NCBI RefSeq assembly: GCF_039812505.1
Contig: NZ_JBDIAQ010000001.1
Location: forward strand, 18,624 to 82,623
Direction of reading: 5' to 3'
From: Intrasporangium_A sp039812505
Lineage (GTDB): Bacteria > Actinomycetota > Actinomycetes > Actinomycetales > Dermatophilaceae
DNA length: 64,000 bases
Shown: piece after piece, positions 48,918-57,853 of the stretch
Layout of the letters: every line of letters begins with the position of its first letter
How positions within the stretch are numbered: position 1 is the stretch's first letter
The notes under the pieces: generated by a model
What the model was told of the DNA's origin: nothing
The model's input: the letters and a program-made list of their open reading frames with translations, nothing else
Databases searched by the model: none
Program-made: the position numbers and the translations under genes

Positions 48918-50462
48918 GTGAAAGTGACGGTGACCTCGGACGACGTCGACTACGGACAGGTCTGGCAGCTCACGCTTGCGACCCTGGACACGGTCGGACT
49001 GCCCCACCAGGACCGGGCCTTCGTCCGGCTCTGCCGGCTCGTCGGGGTCCTCGACCAGACCGCGCTCGTGCGGGCGCCGAACCCCTTCACCAAGGACTTC
49101 CTCGAGAACCGGGTCCGAGGTCAGGTGACGGACGCGCTCTCGCTGCACCTGGGCCAGCCCGTCCAGCTCGCGGTCTCGGTCGACGAGGCGCTCGAGCAGG
49201 ACTTCGGCCTGCTGGTCGAGGAGCCGGCGCCCGGCCCGGACCCGACGACCGACACCTTCGGGCGCCGCGACGGCTCGCACCTGCACCTCGTCGGGTCCGC
49301 TGACCGGCTCAGCGACCTGCGCGAGAACGCCCCGGCGCTGAACGGGGCCGACCTCGACGAGCCGCTCCCGACCGCAGGCGAGAGCGGCCCGGGTCCCCTG
49401 CGGCACCGGCCGGACCCGGGTGTCCCGGGTGACACCCGGCTGAACCCGAAGTACACCTTCGACACGTTCGTCATCGGCGCGGGGAACCGGTTCGCGCACG
49501 CGGCCGCGGTCGCCGTCGCGGAGGCGCCCGCCAAGGCGTACAACCCGCTGTTCATCTACGGCGAGTCCGGGCTGGGCAAGACCCACCTGCTGCACGCCAT
49601 CGGCCACTATGCGCGCTCCATGTTCCCCGGCGTGAAGGTGCGCTACGTGAACTCCGAGGAGTTCACCAACGACTTCATCAACAGCATCCGCGACGACAAG
49701 GCGAGCACCTTCCAGGCCCGGCACCGCAGCGTCGACGTCCTGCTCATCGACGACATCCAGTTCCTGCAGGGCAAGCTGCAGACGCAGGAGGAGTTCTTCC
49801 ACACCTTCAACACCCTGCACAACGCCAACAAGCAGATCGTCATCACCAGCGACCTGCCGCCGAAGGAGCTCTCCGGCTTCGAGGACCGGATGCGCACCCG
49901 GTTCGAGTCGGGCCTGCTGACCGACGTGCAGCCCCCGGACCTGGAGACACGCATCGCGATCCTGCGCAAGAAGGCCATCCAGGAGCGGATGTCGGTGCCG
50001 GACGAGGTGCTCGAGTACATCGCCAGCAACTTCTCGACGAACATCCGCGAGCTGGAGGGTGCCCTGATCCGGGTCACCGCCTTCGGCAACCTGAACCGGC
50101 AGCCGATCGACCGCGTCATGGCCGAGATGGTCCTGAAGGACGTGCTGCCCCACGAGACGCCCAACCAGGTCACCGCGGCCACGATCATGGCCGTGACGGC
50201 GCAGTACTACGCGGTCACGATGGACGACCTCTGCGGCTCCTCCCGGTCGCGCCAGCTCGTCACGGCGCGACAGATCGCGATGTACCTCTGCCGCGAGATG
50301 ACCGAGCTGTCGCTGCCGAAGATCGGCCAGCACTTCGGCGGCCGCGACCACACCACAGTCATGCATGCCGACCGCAAGATCCGCGAGCTGATGGGTGAGC
50401 GCCGGGCGATCTACAACCAGGTCACCGAGCTGACCAACCGGATCCGGCAACAGACCCACTGA
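48918..50462 (+). CDS. dnaA: Chromosomal replication initiator protein DnaA
   Basis: 514 residues. Domain I (about 1-85) and a variable acidic/Pro-rich domain II (about 95-175) are followed by an AAA+ domain starting KYTFDTFVIGAGNRFAHAAA. Walker A is GESGLGKTH (215-222) and Walker B LLIDDIQFL. The C-terminal DNA-binding domain IV has the box-recognition helix GGRDHTTVMHA. It opens oriC and loads the helicase. GTG 48918 is chosen; GTG 48924 two codons later is an equal alternative. The two DnaA boxes upstream suggest autoregulation. Confidence 0.97.
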   Translation: MKVTVTSDDVDYGQVWQLTLATLDTVGLPHQDRAFVRLCRLVGVLDQTALVRAPNPFTKDFLENRVRGQVTDALSLHLGQPVQLAVSVDEALEQDFGLLVEEPAPGPDPTTDTFGRRDGSHLHLVGSADRLSDLRENAPALNGADLDEPLPTAGESGPGPLRHRPDPGVPGDTRLNPKYTFDTFVIGAGNRFAHAAAVAVAEAPAKAYNPLFIYGESGLGKTHLLHAIGHYARSMFPGVKVRYVNSEEFTNDFINSIRDDKASTFQARHRSVDVLLIDDIQFLQGKLQTQEEFFHTFNTLHNANKQIVITSDLPPKELSGFEDRMRTRFESGLLTDVQPPDLETRIAILRKKAIQERMSVPDEVLEYIASNFSTNIRELEGALIRVTAFGNLNRQPIDRVMAEMVLKDVLPHETPNQVTAATIMAVTAQYYAVTMDDLCGSSRSRQLVTARQIAMYLCREMTELSLPKIGQHFGGRDHTTVMHADRKIRELMGERRAIYNQVTELTNRIRQQTH

Positions 50463-51138
50463 GCGTCCGACCGAACCCTGCAGAGCACCCCCCACGCCCG
50501 AGCCGTCCCGTCCCCCCGATCCGTCCCGTCCCCCCGAGCCCTCCTCCCGGCGCCGTTTCCCGAGCTGCCCCCGGGCCACGTCGGGCGCCCCGTGACCTTC
50601 TCTGCCCACAGGTTTTCCACAACGGGCGAGACCTGGGAGCCGGGTTGCTCCCGACCAATCCTCCACACCCTGTGGAAAAACCTGTGGAGACCTCGTCCCC
50701 AAGGTGCCGCGCCGAGGCTGGGCCCATCGCGGCCATGCAAGAGGACCCGGACCTGCGCCTGCACAGCCCCTGTGGGCAACCACGGACACCTGTGGAAAAC
50801 CTGGTCCGGCGCGGGGAAGGACCCGTCCGTCGGGCGATCCGCGCTGTGGATGGCGCGCCGTCGTCCACAGCCACGCCCCGGCTGCACCTCACCGTCCACA
50901 GCCTCGTCCACACCCCGACACGCCCGGTGACGTGCCCCGCTGCGAGCGATCCACACGATCCACAGCACCGACGACCACTACGAGACCTCCCAGAAGAGGG
51001 CGCGCCCCGAGAACGAGTGTGGAAACGGCCCGACCGGACCGGGCGCTCCAGGTGCCGTGGGGCCGGGTGGTGCCGTGGGCGCACGGGCGACTAGTGTCTG
51101 AGCCCCAGTGGTCCGTCCTTTGACGAAGCGAGGGTGAC
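50463..51138. other. oriC: Replication origin oriC (dnaA-dnaN intergenic, 676 bp)
   Basis: About fourteen DnaA-box-like sites share the TCCACA/TGTGGA core in both orientations. Examples: 50613-50621, 50659-50667, 50671-50679, 50791-50799, 50845-50853, 50861-50869, 50892-50900, 50904-50912, 50947-50955, 50956-50964 (the last two adjacent, CGATCCACA twice) and 51018-51026. None is a perfect TTGTCCACA, so affinity may be moderate, as in other high-GC actinobacteria. An 18-bp tandem duplication (50503-50520, 50521-50538) lies at the dnaA-proximal edge. No long A+T-rich unwinding block is evident. Confidence 0.93.
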
Positions 51139-52266
51139 GTGAAGCTCCGGGTTGACCGTGAAGTCCTGGCCGACGCCGTCACCTGGGTGGCGCGGGGCCT
51201 GCCGGCGCGGCCACCGGTACCCGTGCTCGCGGGCGTCCTGGTCGAGGCGGACCTGGCCGGCACCCTCACGCTCTCGGCGTTCGACTACGAGGTCTCGGCC
51301 CGGATCACCGTCCCTGCCGACGTCTCCGAGCCGGGCGAGGTGCTCGTGCTCGGCCGGCTGCTGACCGACATCGCGCGCAACCTGCCGGCCCGGCCGGTCG
51401 ACGTGTCGACCGACGGCAGCAAGGTCAACCTCGTGTGCGGCTCGTCCCGCTTCAGCCTGCGCGAGATGCCCGTCGCCGACTACCCGACGCTGCCGGCGGC
51501 CCCGGAGGCCAGCGGCACCGTCGCGGGCGACGTGTTCACCCAGGCCGTCGCGCAGGTCTCGGTCGCGGCCGACCGCGGCGACACCCTGCCGATCCTGACC
51601 GGCGTGCGCATGCAGATCGAGGACGAGCGGATGACCCTGCTGGCCACCGACCGCTACCGACTCGCGATGCGCGAGCTCACCTGGAGCCCGGTCACCTCCG
51701 GCATCGACCACGTCGCGCTCGTCCCGGCTCGGCAGCTGTCCGAGATGGCCAAGGCCCTCGGCGCCGCGGGCTCCATCGAGCTCGAGCTGGGCTCCGGCAG
51801 CGACGGGCTGATCGGCTTCGAGGCGGGCCGGCGCCGGGCCACGACCCGGCTGCTCGACGGCGAGTACCCCAAGGTCGCCTCGATCTTCCCGACAGACCTC
51901 GAGACCGAGGCAGTCATCGCCACCGACCTGCTCGAGGAGGCCGTCCGCCGCGTGGCCCTCGTCGCCGAGCGCAACACCCCGGTGCTGCTCGGTTTCACCG
52001 ACGGCCAGGTCTCGATCGAGGCCGGCAGCGGCGACGACGCACAGGCCTCCGAGGCCGTCGAGGCGAGCCTGACCGGCCCCGAGATCCAGATCGCGTTCAA
52101 CCCGCAGTTCCTCCTCGACGGCCTGCACGCGGTGGGCACCGCGTTCAGCCGGCTCTCGTTCACCCAGCCGAGCCGCCCGGCAGTGCTCACCGGCCAGGCC
52201 GAGGCCGAGGGCGAGTCCGACCAGGGCTACCGGTACGTGCTCATGCCGGTCCGCTTCGCCAGCTGA
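51139..52266 (+). CDS. dnaN: DNA polymerase III sliding clamp (beta subunit)
   Basis: 375 residues in three clamp folds. MKLRVDREVLADAVTWVARGLPARPPVPVLAGVL opens domain 1; LPILTGVRMQIEDERMTLLATDRYRLAMRE lies in domain 2. The C-terminus, GYRYVLMPVRF, is the conserved protein-binding pocket end. It forms the ring that tethers polymerase. GTG start at 51139 directly after oriC. The next gene, gnd, lies 125 bases on. Confidence 0.98.
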   Translation: MKLRVDREVLADAVTWVARGLPARPPVPVLAGVLVEADLAGTLTLSAFDYEVSARITVPADVSEPGEVLVLGRLLTDIARNLPARPVDVSTDGSKVNLVCGSSRFSLREMPVADYPTLPAAPEASGTVAGDVFTQAVAQVSVAADRGDTLPILTGVRMQIEDERMTLLATDRYRLAMRELTWSPVTSGIDHVALVPARQLSEMAKALGAAGSIELELGSGSDGLIGFEAGRRRATTRLLDGEYPKVASIFPTDLETEAVIATDLLEEAVRRVALVAERNTPVLLGFTDGQVSIEAGSGDDAQASEAVEASLTGPEIQIAFNPQFLLDGLHAVGTAFSRLSFTQPSRPAVLTGQAEAEGESDQGYRYVLMPVRFAS

Positions 52267-52391
52267 GCCGCCGCACGCCGGATCCGCCCTGACCGAGGGG
52301 ATGTCGCTCGGCAGGCGTAGCCTCGGAGGCACCCGCCCGGCCCGGGCGGAACTGTGGACCCGCCGGTTCACACCGTCAGGAAGGCAGGCGA

Positions 52392-53465
<1,074 letters not shown>

Positions 53466-53472
53466 CCGGGTC

Positions 53473-54840
53473 GTGTACGTCCGACACCTGACGCTGGCGG
53501 ACTTCCGCAGCTATCCGAGCGCCGAGCTGGCCCTCGACCCGGGGGTCACCACGCTCTGCGGGCGCAACGGGCAGGGCAAGACCAACCTGGTGGAGGCCAT
53601 CGGCTACCTCGCGACCCTCGGCTCGCATCGCGTGGCGAGCGACCAGCCGCTAGTCCGGTTCGGGACCACCCGGGCGGTGGTACGTGGCCTGGTCGTGCGC
53701 GGCGAACGCGAGACGCTGGTCGAGCTGGAGATCACCCCCGGGCGGGCCAACCGCGCCCGGCTCGGCCGGTCCCCGGTGTCGCGCCCCCGCGACGTGCTCG
53801 GCACGCTGCGCACCGTGCTGTTCGCTCCCGAGGACCTCGCGCTCGTCAAGGGCGAGCCGGCCGAGCGGCGCCGGTTCCTCGACGAGCTGCTCGTGCAGCG
53901 CCAGCCCCGCTGGGCCGCGGTCCGGTCCGACTACGACAAGGTGGTGCGCCAGCGCGGCGCCCTGCTCAAGCAGGCCGTGCCCCTCCTGCGGAGCGGGCGC
54001 GGGAGGCGCGGCGAGCGGCATACCCCGCGAGCGGACCCGGAGGGTGAGCAGCAGGCCCGTGCGTCCGTGCTGCAGACCCTGCACGTGTGGGACGCCCACC
54101 TGGCGACCGTCGGGGCCCAGCTGCTGTACGCGCGGCTGCGGCTGCTGCGCGACCTCGGGCCCGACCTGGCCGAGTGCTACGACGCGGTGTCCGAGAGCCG
54201 GGCGAACGTCCGGGCGACCTATCGCAGCTCGCTGCACGAGGAGGCGGCCGGGCCGATCGCCTCCGGTGCGGTGCCCGAGGTAGAGCAGCTGCGCGCCGCC
54301 CTGCTCGAGAGCCTCACGCGGGTGCGCGACCAGGAGGTCGAGCGAGGGGTGTGCCTCGTCGGGCCGCACCGCGACGACCTCGTCCTCACGCTCGGGGACC
54401 TGCCCGCCAAGGGCTATGCGAGCCACGGCGAGTCCTGGAGCCTGGCACTCGGGCTCAGGCTGGCGGCCTATCGGCTGCTGCGGCGCGACCTCGGCGAGGA
54501 CCCGGTGCTGGTCCTCGACGACGTCTTCGCCGAGCTCGACACCGGGCGCCGCGCCCGGCTGGCCGAGCTGGTCGCCGACTGCGAGCAGGTCATCGTCACC
54601 GCCGCGGTCGTCGCCGACGTGCCGGACCGGTTCCGGCGGCAGGGCGCCACGTTCGAGGTCGAGCTCGGCCACGTCGCCCCCACCGGCCCGAACGGTCCGT
54701 TCGAGGGTGAGCGGGCCGGACTGCCGGACGGCTTGCTCCCGACCGGTCCGTTCGCGAAGGACCGGGTCGAGGTGGCGTCCGGCCCGGTTCGCCCCGACCG
54801 GCTCGGCGACCCGGCACCCGCCGTGAGTGACCCGCCGTGA
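53473..54840 (+). CDS. recF: DNA replication and repair protein RecF
   Basis: 455 residues. Walker A GRNGQGKTN, the signature motif in GESWSLALGLRLAAYRLL and Walker B VLVLDDVFAELD define this SMC-like ATPase. N-terminal YVRHLTLADFRSYPSAEL is classic. RecF loads RecA at gapped DNA with RecO and RecR. The C-terminus is about 75 residues longer than usual (Pro/Gly-rich from about 380). An extra basic loop around 175-195 carries a GCGGCATACC word. GTG start, seven bases after gnd; stop overlaps dciA. Confidence 0.97.
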   Translation: MYVRHLTLADFRSYPSAELALDPGVTTLCGRNGQGKTNLVEAIGYLATLGSHRVASDQPLVRFGTTRAVVRGLVVRGERETLVELEITPGRANRARLGRSPVSRPRDVLGTLRTVLFAPEDLALVKGEPAERRRFLDELLVQRQPRWAAVRSDYDKVVRQRGALLKQAVPLLRSGRGRRGERHTPRADPEGEQQARASVLQTLHVWDAHLATVGAQLLYARLRLLRDLGPDLAECYDAVSESRANVRATYRSSLHEEAAGPIASGAVPEVEQLRAALLESLTRVRDQEVERGVCLVGPHRDDLVLTLGDLPAKGYASHGESWSLALGLRLAAYRLLRRDLGEDPVLVLDDVFAELDTGRRARLAELVADCEQVIVTAAVVADVPDRFRRQGATFEVELGHVAPTGPNGPFEGERAGLPDGLLPTGPFAKDRVEVASGPVRPDRLGDPAPAVSDPP

Positions 54841-55397
54841 GTGACCGCCCGGCCGAACCCCGGCCCCGGCCCGCCGCCGAGTCCGCCGGCCCACCGCCAC
54901 CCGAGGACGCCGCGGCCGCGGCGTTGGCGCGGGCCCGGGCCGACGCGCTCGAGAAGGGCCTGCGACCCGGGATGCGGCCCAGGCGACGGGTGCGTCCGAC
55001 CGGGTCCGGGGTGATCCTGTCCGGGGCCGACCGCGACGGCCGGGACCCGAGCCTGCTCGGTGAGCAGCTCGACCGGCTGGTCGCGGACAGGGGGTGGCAG
55101 CTCGACGTCACCGTCGGCTCCGTGCTGGGCCGCTGGGACGAGATCGTCGGCCCGGACGTGGCCCAGCACGTCGAGCCGGTGTCCTTCACCGACGGCCTCC
55201 TCACGGTGCGCACGGACTCCACCGCATGGGCCACCCAGATGCGGCTGCTGGCCTCGCACGTGCTGGCCCGCATCGGCGCGGAGGTCGGCGCCGGCGTGGT
55301 GACCGAGCTGAGGGTGCGCGGCCCGGGCGGACCGTCCTGGCGGCGCGGCCGGCTGCGGTCCCCCGACTCCCGCGGGCCGCGCGACACGTACGGCTGA
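54837..55397 (+). CDS. dciA: DUF721/DciA-family protein, likely replicative helicase loader or operator
   Basis: 186 residues. A Pro/Ala-rich N-terminus (1-35) is followed by the DUF721 domain (about 75-160): LVADRGWQLDVTVGSVLGRWDEIVGPDVAQHVEPVSFTDGLLTVRTDSTAWATQMRLL. DciA proteins assist DnaB loading in bacteria without DnaC, and DnaC is not evident here. GTG start overlaps the recF stop (GTGA). Conserved position recF-dciA-gyrB, though two accessory genes interrupt it here. Confidence 0.9.
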   Translation: MSDRPAEPRPRPAAESAGPPPPEDAAAAALARARADALEKGLRPGMRPRRRVRPTGSGVILSGADRDGRDPSLLGEQLDRLVADRGWQLDVTVGSVLGRWDEIVGPDVAQHVEPVSFTDGLLTVRTDSTAWATQMRLLASHVLARIGAEVGAGVVTELRVRGPGGPSWRRGRLRSPDSRGPRDTYG

Positions 55398-55510
55398 GCG
55401 GACCCGTCCGGCGCGCGCCCTTCCCGGTCGGCACCGGGCCAGCGGCCCACCTCCGGCCTCTCGACGCGCCGGGGGAGGCGAATGTCGGCGGTCCGGACCA
55501 CACTGGACCC

Positions 55511-56941
55511 ATGAGGTGCCCATCGATCATCCCGCCCTATCTTCTCGAGCAGCTGGCCCAGGGCGACGACGACGCCCTCGCGCGACGGGCCCGCGAGTCA
55601 CTGCACCACGACCGACGGCTGCGCACCGGTGGCCGGTTCCTGCCGCCCCTCGGCTACCAGCCGTCCGGGCTGCGGACCGCGGGACCACCGGCGACCCGCG
55701 CCGAGCACCCCGCGCCGGGGACGCAGGCGCCCGGGCTCGACCGCACCATCGGCGACGCGGACAACCAGACCACCACCCCCGGGCGCACCGTCCGCACCGA
55801 GGGCCAGCCGCCGGTCGCCGACCCCGCGGTCAACGAGGCCTACGACGCGCTCGGCTACACCTGGCACCTCTACGACGACGTCTACGACCGCAACTCGATC
55901 GACGGCAAGGGCATGCCGCTGCTGGCCACCGTCCACTACGGCCAGAGCTACGACAACGCCTTCTGGGACGGCACCCAGATGGTCTTCGGCGACGGCGACG
56001 GTATCGTCTTCGAGCGGTTCACCAAGAGCGTCGACGTCATCGGGCACGAGCTGACCCACGGCGTCACCGCCCACACCGCGGGCCTGCTCTACCGGGGCCA
56101 GTCCGGCGCGCTCAACGAGTCGGTGTCCGACGTCTTCGGCAGCCTCGTCAAGCAGCACCACCTGGGCCAGAGCGCCGAGCAGGCCGACTGGCTCATCGGC
56201 GCCGAGCTGCTCGCCCCGGGCGTGCACGGCCGGGCCCTGCGCGACATGCACCACCCCGGCACCGCCTACGACGACCCGCGGCTCGGCAAGGACCCGCAGC
56301 CGGCCGACATGGACCACTACGTCGACACGACCGAGGACAACGGCGGGGTCCACATCAACTCCGGCATCCCCAACCGGGCCTTCACCCTGGCCTGCCTCAC
56401 CGTGGGCGGGTCGGCGTGGGAGACGATCGGGCCGGTCTGGTACGCCGTGCTGACCGGCGACGCAATCCGGGCCGACTGCGACTTCGCCACCTTCGCCGGG
56501 CTCACAGTCGCCGCGGCCGCGAGCAGGTACGGCGACGGCTCGGCCGAGCAGGGCGCCGTGCGCGACGGCTGGGTCACCGTCGGTGTCCTGGCCGACGACG
56601 GCGGCCGCGCCCCCGCGGCGAGCCGCGCGGCGCCGCGCGGCCTGGACCGGGGCCTGGCCGGGCCCGACGCCCAGGTCGTGCTGCGGCGCACGGGCGGCTT
56701 CGCCGGCATCGTCCGCGAGCGCCCGTTCTGCCTGGGCGACCTGCCCGAGCGCGACACCAAGAACTGGCAGCAGCTGCTGGGGGTGCCCACCCTGGACCAG
56801 ATCGCCGGCGAGCAGGGGGGTCACCCCGACATGTTCAGCTACTCGATCACCTGCCCGCAGGCCGGGCTCGAGGTCACGGTGGCCGAGCCGCACCTGCCCG
56901 AGGCGATCCACCAGCTGTTCGAGCGCACCCTGCGCCAGTGA
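55511..56941 (+). CDS. M4 (thermolysin/protealysin-type) metalloprotease fused to an emfourin-like inhibitor domain
   Basis: 476 residues. A short protealysin-type propeptide with the IPPYLLEQLA motif (7-16) comes first. The M4 catalytic domain (about 85-370) has zinc ligands His179, His183 (HELTH) and Glu203 (NESVSDVFG), plus Asn/Ala/His motifs GVHINSGIPNRAF. From about 388 to the end, QVVLRRTGGFAGIVRE to LPEAIHQLFERTL resembles emfourin, the protealysin inhibitor normally encoded by a separate neighbouring gene. No signal peptide, as usual for protealysins. ATG 55511. The stop overlaps the DUF1697 start. Inserted between dciA and gyrB. Confidence 0.87.
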   Translation: MRCPSIIPPYLLEQLAQGDDDALARRARESLHHDRRLRTGGRFLPPLGYQPSGLRTAGPPATRAEHPAPGTQAPGLDRTIGDADNQTTTPGRTVRTEGQPPVADPAVNEAYDALGYTWHLYDDVYDRNSIDGKGMPLLATVHYGQSYDNAFWDGTQMVFGDGDGIVFERFTKSVDVIGHELTHGVTAHTAGLLYRGQSGALNESVSDVFGSLVKQHHLGQSAEQADWLIGAELLAPGVHGRALRDMHHPGTAYDDPRLGKDPQPADMDHYVDTTEDNGGVHINSGIPNRAFTLACLTVGGSAWETIGPVWYAVLTGDAIRADCDFATFAGLTVAAAASRYGDGSAEQGAVRDGWVTVGVLADDGGRAPAASRAAPRGLDRGLAGPDAQVVLRRTGGFAGIVRERPFCLGDLPERDTKNWQQLLGVPTLDQIAGEQGGHPDMFSYSITCPQAGLEVTVAEPHLPEAIHQLFERTLRQ

Positions 56942-57513
56942 CCGGGCCGACCCACGTCGCGCTGTTGCGCGGCGTGAACGTCGGCGGCACCGGCAAGCTG
57001 CCGATGTCCGAGCTCCGGGAGGTGCTCGAGGGCCTGGGCCACCGCGACGTCGTCACCTACATCCAGAGCGGAAACGCCGTGTTCACCCCGGGGACGCCGG
57101 CCGACCCGGCGACCCTGGCCCACACGCTCGAGGCGGCCATCGGGCAGGTGGCCGGCTTCCGTCCGGCGACCGTGGTGCTGACGGCGGCCCAGCTCCGGAC
57201 GGTCCGCGCCGGCAACCCGTTCCCGGAGGTGACCGAGCCCAGGCAGCTGCACGCGGGCTTCTTCCCGCACCCGCTCGGGCCGGCGTATGCCGCCCAGGCC
57301 CGCCGGGCGCAGCAGCTGGCTCACGAGCAGGGCAGTCACGACCGGGTCGCGGTCGACGGGGCCGTGGTCTACCTGCACACCCCCGACGGGCTCGGCCGCA
57401 GTCGGCTCGCGCCGCTGCTCGGCCGGATCCGGGACGACGAGGGGGCGAGCGTGCCGGGCACCTTCCGCAACTGGGCGACCGTGACGAGGCTGGTGGCCCT
57501 GCTCGGGGGCTGA
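56938..57513 (+). CDS. DUF1697 family protein
   Basis: 191 residues. HVALLRGVNVGGTGKLPMSELREVLEGLG and the YIQSGNAVF segment are the family signature, and RNWATVTRL closes it. DUF1697 proteins are widespread small cytosolic proteins of unknown function. GTG start overlaps the upstream TGA (56938-56941), so it is coupled to the M4-emfourin gene. The pair looks like an accessory insertion in the dciA-gyrB interval. Confidence 0.9.
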   Translation: MTGPTHVALLRGVNVGGTGKLPMSELREVLEGLGHRDVVTYIQSGNAVFTPGTPADPATLAHTLEAAIGQVAGFRPATVVLTAAQLRTVRAGNPFPEVTEPRQLHAGFFPHPLGPAYAAQARRAQQLAHEQGSHDRVAVDGAVVYLHTPDGLGRSRLAPLLGRIRDDEGASVPGTFRNWATVTRLVALLGG

Positions 57514-57853
57514 CGCGCACCCGGCCGCACGCCTGGCCCGCCGCGCTGACTCGGGCTGCCCGGGCTGGCCGACTGCGCCGGCCCACGTTGACCCGCCGCC
57601 TGCCGGCCCCGCGGAAACGTCGCGCAGGCGCGCTGGGAGCCCCGGTCGTGACCCTCCCCCCGGCGGGGCCCACCGCTGGGCGTCTCGACGGCGGTTCCGG
57701 GCCGCGCACGGCATGCTCCCGGCCACTCGGACGGTAGGATGGAGGGGTTGCGGCTCGACCATCGCGTCGAGCCGCCCCGGTGTCGCCGCACGACTGCCGC
57801 ACAACTGCTGTGCGGCCGGCGCCACCGGGAGTGCACGACGAGCAAGGAGAGAC
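57514..57853 (+). other. 340-bp gyrB upstream region
   Basis: No gene seen. A -10-like TAGGAT lies at 57735-57740. CGGCTCGA (57751-57758) pairs with TCGAGCCG (57767-57774) to form a leader hairpin. The gyrB ribosome site AAGGAG is at 57844-57849. DNA gyrase genes are commonly supercoiling-responsive, but no specific element can be assigned. Confidence 0.55.
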
